Below, piece after piece: positions 58,978 through 64,000 of a stretch of 64,000 nt of DNA. The stretch's first letter is position 1. Each line of letters starts with the position of its first letter. The notes beneath the pieces were generated by a model. It searched no databases and was not told the DNA's origin. It was given only the letters and a program-made list of their open reading frames with translations. Source of the DNA: Novosphingobium rosa NBRC 15208 (GTDB lineage: Bacteria; Pseudomonadota; Alphaproteobacteria; Sphingomonadales; Sphingomonadaceae); assembly GCF_001598555.1 (NCBI RefSeq), contig NZ_BCZE01000001.1, positions 103,980-167,979 on the forward strand, given 5' to 3'. The translations under genes were made by a program, and so were the position numbers.

Positions 58978-60156
58978 ATGGCTCATGATTTCGACCCCCT
59001 TCAGCCGGAAACCTTCGACAGCGCTCACGGCGACTACCAACGCCTTCGCGCCCAGTGCCCCGTCGCCCACAGCGAGGCGTGGGGCGGCTTCTGGGCGCTG
59101 ATGAAGCATGATGACGTGGCCAAAGCCGCCGCTGACTGGCAGACCTTCATCACCTCGCAGCAGAATGTGGTGCCCAAGGTGGCCTTCACCGGGCGGCGGC
59201 CCCCGCTTCATCTCGATCCGCCCGAGCATACGCCTTACCGCCGCGCGCTGGCGCCCCTTTTCACCGAAAAGCGGATCGCCCGGCTGGAGCCCGTGGTGCG
59301 CGGCATCTGCAAGGCGCTGCTGGCGCCGATGGTGGCGCGTGGCGGCGGCGATGTCTGCGCTGATTATGGCGCGCCCATGCCGGTGTCGGTCTTCGCCCAT
59401 TGGATGAATCTGGATGAGGAGGCCATCGCCTCCCTCACCGATGCGGGCAAGCGCTACAATGTCGCGGTGCAATCGGCGGATATGGAGACCACCAAGGAAA
59501 CCAGCCTGTTGCTTTACGACATGGCCCGCGCCGTGGTGGCGCAGCGCCGCGTCGCCCCGCTGCCGGTCGATGAGGACGCCACCAGCGCCCTGCTGGCGGT
59601 GCGCGTCGATGGCGAGCCGTTGCCCGAGGAGATGATCGTCGGCACCATCCGGCAGGTGCTGGTGGTCGGGCTGATCGCGCCCAGCGTGGTGATCGGCTCG
59701 ATTGCGGTGCATCTTGCGCGCCATCCCGATCTGCAAACGCAACTGCGCGCCCAGCCCGAACTGATGCCCGCCGCCATCGAGGAATTTCTGCGGCTCTATG
59801 CGCCCTATCGCGGCTTTGCCCGCACCGCCACCTGCCCGGTGACCATCCGCGACCGCACCATCCCGCAGGGTGAGCCCATCGCGCTGGTCTATGCCTCGGC
59901 CAACCGCGATGACGATGTCTTCGACGATCCCGACAGCTTCAGACTCGACCGGCCCAATATGAAGGATTCGCTGGCCTTCGGGCGCGGTCCGCACAATTGC
60001 GTGGGCGCGGGTCTGGCCCGGCTGGAGCTGCGCATCGCCATCGAGGAATTGCTGAAAGCGGCCCCCGCCTTCACGCTGGATGGCGAGCCCAAACCCACCC
60101 GCTTCCCCGAAATCGGCGCGCTGAGCGTGCCCATCCATTTCGCAGGTGACGCATGA
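58978..60156 (+). CDS. Cytochrome P450, soluble, lacking the I-helix acid-alcohol pair
   Basis: A 392-residue P450, paralogue of the one at 54858 and numbered identically at key sites: I helix VVGLIAPSVVIGS with I233-A234 in place of the acid-alcohol pair, ExxR in EEFLR, heme C341 in FGRGPHNCVGA. TGRRPPLHLDPPEHTPYRRA is shared. It starts the rightward operon under LacI-type control and its stop overlaps the CapA-like start (ATGA at 60153-60156). No clear RBS is visible. Substrate unknown; the second copy suggests two related substrates. Confidence 0.92.
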   Translation: MAHDFDPLQPETFDSAHGDYQRLRAQCPVAHSEAWGGFWALMKHDDVAKAAADWQTFITSQQNVVPKVAFTGRRPPLHLDPPEHTPYRRALAPLFTEKRIARLEPVVRGICKALLAPMVARGGGDVCADYGAPMPVSVFAHWMNLDEEAIASLTDAGKRYNVAVQSADMETTKETSLLLYDMARAVVAQRRVAPLPVDEDATSALLAVRVDGEPLPEEMIVGTIRQVLVVGLIAPSVVIGSIAVHLARHPDLQTQLRAQPELMPAAIEEFLRLYAPYRGFARTATCPVTIRDRTIPQGEPIALVYASANRDDDVFDDPDSFRLDRPNMKDSLAFGRGPHNCVGAGLARLELRIAIEELLKAAPAFTLDGEPKPTRFPEIGALSVPIHFAGDA

Positions 60157-61274
60157 CCAAGCCGGGCATCGTGCTGGCCGTCGGCGATCTGGCGATGGAC
60201 CGCGCGGACTACGACGAGAGCTTCACCGCCACCCGCGATGTGCTGAGCGCGGCGGACATCACCTTCGGCCAGCTGGAAACCAGCTTTGCGGAAACAGGCG
60301 TGCGCGCGCCGCAGGCCCGCCATGCCGTGCTGGCTCGCCCCGATGGTGCTGCAGCGCTCAGCCGAGCGGGATTCGACCTGATCTCCATGGCGGGCAACCA
60401 TGTGCTCGACTGGGGCAATGACGCCTTTTTCGAAACCAGGGCGCATATCGAAAACAACGGCATGCAGGTGGTTGGCGCGGGCGCCACCATCGCGCAAGCC
60501 CGCCAGCCGGTGCATTACACCCTGCCCGATGGCTCGACGGTTGCCTTCCTCGCCTATTCCAGCATCCTGCCCATGGCCTATTGGGCCGACGAGCGCCGCC
60601 CCGGCTGCGCCCCGATGCGCGCCTTCACCATCTATGAGCAGATCGAGCACGATCAGCCCGGCACGCCGCCGCGCACCCATTCCTACCCCCATCGCGAGGA
60701 TCTGGCCGCGCTGGAAGCCGATATCCGCGCCGCCAAAGCCTCAGCCGACGTGGTCTTCGTCTCGCTGCACTGGGGCATCCATTTCGTGCGGGCGACCATC
60801 CCGGATTACGCCCATGATGTGGCCCGCGCCGCCATCGCCGCCGGGGCGGACGCCATTCTGGGCGGCCATCCGCATATCCTCAAGGGCTGCGACATCATCG
60901 ATGGAAAGCCCGTCTTCCACTCGCTGTGCAACTTCGCCACCGATCTGAAGATGGACGCGGCCCATGCCGCCTCCAAAAGCTGGAACGAGATCCGCGTGCT
61001 GGCCGAAACGTGGGAGCCCGATTTCGAGGGCCTCTACAACTTCCCTGAAGCCTCGCGCCTGTCGATCATCGCCCGCTTCGAGATCGCGCAGGGCCGGATC
61101 CAGCGCAGCGGTTTCCTGCCGCTCTACATCGATCGCGACGCCGTGCCGCGTCTTGTCGCGCGGGATGATCCGCGCCACGCGCAGGTGGTGGATTATCTCA
61201 CCGCCATCACGCAGGAAGCGGGGCTGAACGCCCGCTACCGGCAGGGCGAGGATATGGTGGAGATCGTGGCATGA
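60153..61274 (+). CDS. CapA family protein (metallophosphoesterase fold)
   Basis: A 373-residue protein of the CapA/PgsA family. The N-terminus VGDLAMDRADYDES, SMAGNHVLDWGNDAFF, SLHWGIHF and LGGHPHILKGCDIIDGKPVFHSLCNFATD are the metal-site motifs of the calcineurin-like fold. CapA proteins are best known from poly-gamma-glutamate synthesis, but this one has no signal peptide or anchor and sits between a P450 and a membrane protein, each overlapping by four bases. It may hydrolyse or transfer a pathway intermediate. The family call is firm; the role is inferred from context. Confidence 0.88.
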   Translation: MTKPGIVLAVGDLAMDRADYDESFTATRDVLSAADITFGQLETSFAETGVRAPQARHAVLARPDGAAALSRAGFDLISMAGNHVLDWGNDAFFETRAHIENNGMQVVGAGATIAQARQPVHYTLPDGSTVAFLAYSSILPMAYWADERRPGCAPMRAFTIYEQIEHDQPGTPPRTHSYPHREDLAALEADIRAAKASADVVFVSLHWGIHFVRATIPDYAHDVARAAIAAGADAILGGHPHILKGCDIIDGKPVFHSLCNFATDLKMDAAHAASKSWNEIRVLAETWEPDFEGLYNFPEASRLSIIARFEIAQGRIQRSGFLPLYIDRDAVPRLVARDDPRHAQVVDYLTAITQEAGLNARYRQGEDMVEIVA

Positions 61275-62299
61275 AAGCGCGGCTGAGCATTTCGCTGGAA
61301 GGCATCGTCTTCCTCTATTTCCTCTCCTATCTGCCCAACATCATTCTCACCAAGCTGGTGACCACCCTGCCCAGCGCGGCGCTGGGCCGCCCGCTGAGCG
61401 GCCTTGAAACCCTGCCCGCTTCGCTGATCCTCAACATGGTGATGACCTGGGCCTTTATCTGGCTCTCGGGCTGGCATCGCGAGGCGCATGGCGTGCAACT
61501 GGGCGGCCTGCGCCTGCCGGTGCCGACGCGCTACACCGTGCTGTCGGGTGTCGGCACCGCGCTGGTGCTGTTCACCGTGCCGCTGTCCTTCACCTTCAAG
61601 GGGGTGAGCATTCCCTTTATCCAGCTGTTGATGCGCGGCGACATCCTGATCATCGCCCCGCTGGTCGATCTGATGTTCGGCCGCCGCGTGCGCTGGTGGA
61701 GCTGGGCGGCGCTGGTGATGGTGGCCTTCGCGTTGTTCATCACCCTGCGCGCCCATGGCGGGCTGGCGCTGCCGCCGCTCGCGATCCTCGATGTAGTGCT
61801 TTACACGCTGGGCTATTTCATCCGCCTTGCCGTGATGACGCGTGTCGCCAAATCGGGCGAGGCCGCCTCGGTGCGCCGCTACTTCGTCGAGGAAAAGCTG
61901 GTGGCCCTGCCGTTGGCGGTGCTGGCGCTGGCGCTGCTTTCAGCCAGCGGCATCGGTGGACAGGCCGGGCAGCTGGGCATCGGCTTCGTGCAGGTTTGGA
62001 GCGACAGCGTGATCTGGTGGCTGGCGGCCATCGCCTTCACCCTCACCATCGTCTCGATCTTCTCCGCCGTGATCCTGCTGGACGCGCGCGAGAACGCCTA
62101 TTGCGTACCCATGGAGCGCGCCTCCAGCCTTGTCGCGGGCGTGGCGGGATCGCTGCTGCTCGCGCTGGGCTGGGGCCTGCCCTGGCCGGGCACGCCCGAT
62201 CTGGTCGGCGCGCTGATCCTGATCGCGGCCATTATCCTGCTGTCCGTGGCGCCCCGGCTGGGCGTTACGCGCCAGACCGCAAGGGCCGAAGCCCCATGA
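61271..62299 (+). CDS. Multi-spanning membrane protein, EamA/DMT-like
   Basis: A 342-residue protein with about 10 hydrophobic segments (for example GIVFLYFLSYLPNIIL, YTVLSGVGTALVLFTVPLSF, ILIIAPLVDLMFGRR, GVAGSLLLALGWGL, GALILIAAIILLSVAP). The layout of two repeated five-helix halves resembles DMT/EamA exporters, but I see no diagnostic motif. It overlaps the CapA-like gene by four bases and precedes a TonB receptor by 64, so transport of the pathway substrate or product is likely. No enzyme activity can be assigned. Confidence 0.7.
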   Translation: MKARLSISLEGIVFLYFLSYLPNIILTKLVTTLPSAALGRPLSGLETLPASLILNMVMTWAFIWLSGWHREAHGVQLGGLRLPVPTRYTVLSGVGTALVLFTVPLSFTFKGVSIPFIQLLMRGDILIIAPLVDLMFGRRVRWWSWAALVMVAFALFITLRAHGGLALPPLAILDVVLYTLGYFIRLAVMTRVAKSGEAASVRRYFVEEKLVALPLAVLALALLSASGIGGQAGQLGIGFVQVWSDSVIWWLAAIAFTLTIVSIFSAVILLDARENAYCVPMERASSLVAGVAGSLLLALGWGLPWPGTPDLVGALILIAAIILLSVAPRLGVTRQTARAEAP

Positions 62300-62363
62300 C
62301 CTGATCCCACCATTCCCGTGACCCGCCCAAACGAAGGCGGCGCATGTTCAGAGAGGAGATTCC

Positions 62364-64000
62364 ATGATGTTCGCAGACCCCATCCTGCTGCGCAAAGCCC
62401 CCGGCATTGCGCTTGGCGCGCTGGCCATCGCCATGGCCGCCCCTGTTGCTGCCCAGACGACACAGCCTGCACCGGCGCCGACCCAAGCCGCCGATCAGGC
62501 CCCCACCACCAAATCCGATACGGAAATCATCGTGACGGGCAGCCGCATCAAGGGCGTGGCTGCTGTGGGTTCCTCGGTGATTTCGCTCGATCAGACCAAG
62601 ATCGCGCAGGAGCCGGTCACCTCGGCCAATGATCTGCTGCGGCGCGTACCTCAGGTCGTGGGGCTGGGGCAGAACCGCAATGGCGGCACGGCGCAGAACG
62701 CGGGCGCCAATGCCACCCGCGGCGCGGGGATCAACCTGCGCGGCATCGGCACCAACGCCACGCTGGTGCTCTATGACGGCAAGCGCCTGCCCCCCATGGG
62801 CACGCAGGGGCAATACACCGATCCTTCCGTGATCCCCTCGATCATGCTCAGCCGCGTGGAGGTGGTGGCCGATGGCGCCTCGGCCATCTATGGTTCGGAT
62901 GCCATCGCGGGCGTGGTCAACTTCATCCTGCGCAAGAATTTCAACGGCACCGAATTCAAGGCCCGCAGCGGCTTCACCGACGATGGCAGCTATAACGAGC
63001 AATTGTTCTCCGCCATTCACGGTCAAAAATGGGACAGCGGCTATTTCACCATCGCGGGGGAATACACCCGCAACGCGCCGCTCTTTGCCCGCGACCTGTC
63101 ATGGTATCAGGATGACAACCGCTATCGCGGCGGGCGAGACCTGCGCGTCAACACCTGCAACCCCGGCACGATCACGGCAGGCGGCAACACCTATGCCATT
63201 CCCGCGGGCGGGGTGACGAGCGCCAATGTCGGTTCGCTGGCGGCGGGCACCAGCAACAAATGCTTCTACAACAACCGCGATGCGGTGATCCCCTCGCAGC
63301 AGCGTTTCAGTGCGGTGGCCAATTTCAGCCAGAATCTGACGGACAATCTGCGCCTTTTCGGCGACGGCTATTATTCCTATCGCGACGGCCAGCTGTGGAG
63401 CAACAGCGACACCTTCACCGCCACCGTGCCCAACACCAACCCCTTCTTCGTTTCGCCCGTACCCGGCCTGCGCTCTGAAACCGTCACCTATTCGCTGGTG
63501 CCCGAACTGGGCACCGACGTCACGCCCTATCACGCCTATTCGTGGAACGCGACGGCGGGCGCCGAGCTGAAATTCGCCTCGGACTGGAGCGGCACCTTCT
63601 ATTACGGCCATGGCGAGAGCAAGGATGTGTCCGACAAGCGCATCGGCGTGAACAGTGCGGCACTGGCTGCCGCTCTGGCCGATACCAATCCGGCCACCGC
63701 GCTCAATGTCTTTGGCGGGGCGAACAATCCGGCGACGCTGGCGAAAATCCACGACAATTACTTCCAGATCATCGGCGCCACCAAGCTGGATGTGGCGAAC
63801 CTGCAGTTCAGCGGATCGCTGCTGCATCTTCCCGGCGGCAAGCTGCGCGTGGCGGTGGGCGGCGAATATCGCGTGGAATACACCTTCACCGATCTGGTCA
63901 GCGGCAATTCGGCCACGCAGGTCCACACATCGGACGCCGGTTCGCGCAATGTGAAGGCGCTGTTCGGCGAACTCTATGTGCCGATCTTCAGCGGCGAGAA
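62364..64000 (+). CDS. TonB-dependent outer-membrane receptor, 3' end outside window
   Basis: The frame is open to the end of the window (545 complete codons). GAGGAG at 62353-62358 precedes the ATG pair at 62364/62367. After a signal peptide (ALAIAMAAPVAAQ) come the TonB-box region TEIIVTGSRIKGV, the plug motif GINLRGIGTNATLVLYDGKR and DGASAIYGSDAIAGVVNFI, then alternating beta-barrel strands. It is the same class as the receptor at 50553. It is the last visible gene of the LacI-type operon with P450, CapA-like and membrane protein, so it probably imports that pathway's substrate. Confidence 0.95.
   Translation, partial: MMFADPILLRKAPGIALGALAIAMAAPVAAQTTQPAPAPTQAADQAPTTKSDTEIIVTGSRIKGVAAVGSSVISLDQTKIAQEPVTSANDLLRRVPQVVGLGQNRNGGTAQNAGANATRGAGINLRGIGTNATLVLYDGKRLPPMGTQGQYTDPSVIPSIMLSRVEVVADGASAIYGSDAIAGVVNFILRKNFNGTEFKARSGFTDDGSYNEQLFSAIHGQKWDSGYFTIAGEYTRNAPLFARDLSWYQDDNRYRGGRDLRVNTCNPGTITAGGNTYAIPAGGVTSANVGSLAAGTSNKCFYNNRDAVIPSQQRFSAVANFSQNLTDNLRLFGDGYYSYRDGQLWSNSDTFTATVPNTNPFFVSPVPGLRSETVTYSLVPELGTDVTPYHAYSWNATAGAELKFASDWSGTFYYGHGESKDVSDKRIGVNSAALAAALADTNPATALNVFGGANNPATLAKIHDNYFQIIGATKLDVANLQFSGSLLHLPGGKLRVAVGGEYRVEYTFTDLVSGNSATQVHTSDAGSRNVKALFGELYVPIFSGE

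Noticed and set aside
1..64000. CRISPR arrays, tRNA, rRNA or insertion sequences
   Set aside because: No regularly spaced direct repeats, no cloverleaf or rRNA-like stretch, and no transposase-like protein was seen.

Overview
The window is GC-rich, densely coded and has no rRNA, tRNA, CRISPR array or insertion sequence that I can see. Gene content points to an alphaproteobacterium of the order Sphingomonadales, most like Novosphingobium or Sphingobium: three large TonB-dependent receptors, a DUF3422 protein, pcaIJF/IclR aromatic catabolism, GH28/GH43/GH106 plant cell-wall enzymes, soluble P450s and TadE/TadG-type proteins. The organism is an inference; no marker gene is present.

Layout. 1-1802: end of a GH43 glycosidase and a secreted GH43-like propeller protein. 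1.9-12.7 kb: mixed housekeeping genes (DUF3422, small HTH protein, AI-2E-type permease, homoserine dehydrogenase-like enzyme, PP2C-like phosphatase, DUF2867, DnaQ-like exonuclease, DUF1993, AraC regulator with a divergent SDR, phospholipase-D-like protein). 12.8-16.0 kb: TonB receptor plus periplasmic tyrosine phosphatase. 16.6-21.4 kb: a tight leftward operon of four redox enzymes (FOXRED2-like flavin monooxygenase, FMN alpha-hydroxy-acid oxidase, membrane-anchored P450, heme-oxygenase-like diiron protein) that matches no pathway I know. 21.5-27.2 kb: pectin/rhamnogalacturonan genes (GH106 and GH28, with a divergent GH28). 27.2-28.7 kb: GST with a divergent WYL-type regulator over a perfect palindrome. 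28.8-31.8 kb: three TadE/TadG-like genes. 31.9-43.2 kb: an aromatic-acid catabolic region (SDRs, MFS, cupin, FAH-family hydrolase, C-C-type hydrolase, VOC and ABM proteins, extradiol-type dioxygenase, pcaF-pcaJ-pcaI, IclR regulator).

43.2-46.2 kb: a PrnB/IDO-like heme dioxygenase with a kynureninase-like PLP enzyme, divergent from an AsnC regulator; this looks like an unconventional kynurenine-type cleavage module. 46.4-56.8 kb: a GntR-controlled locus (TonB receptor, tannase, di-heme peroxidase-like protein, OmpA-like protein, MFS permease, P450, GntR regulator) with the same ATTGTCAACAAT operator in both promoter regions. 56.8-64.0 kb: a LacI-controlled locus (secreted alpha/beta hydrolase, LacI regulator, second P450, CapA-like phosphoesterase, membrane protein, TonB receptor running off the end) with TGCAAGCSCTTTCA operators. 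The two soluble P450s are close paralogues, and both lack the usual acid-alcohol pair of the I helix.

Functionally the window reads as an accessory catabolic region: outer-membrane receptors import bulky plant-derived or aromatic compounds, secreted hydrolases release monomers, oxygenases and dehydrogenases process them, and beta-ketoadipate enzymes feed the products to central metabolism. Each block carries its own one-component regulator.
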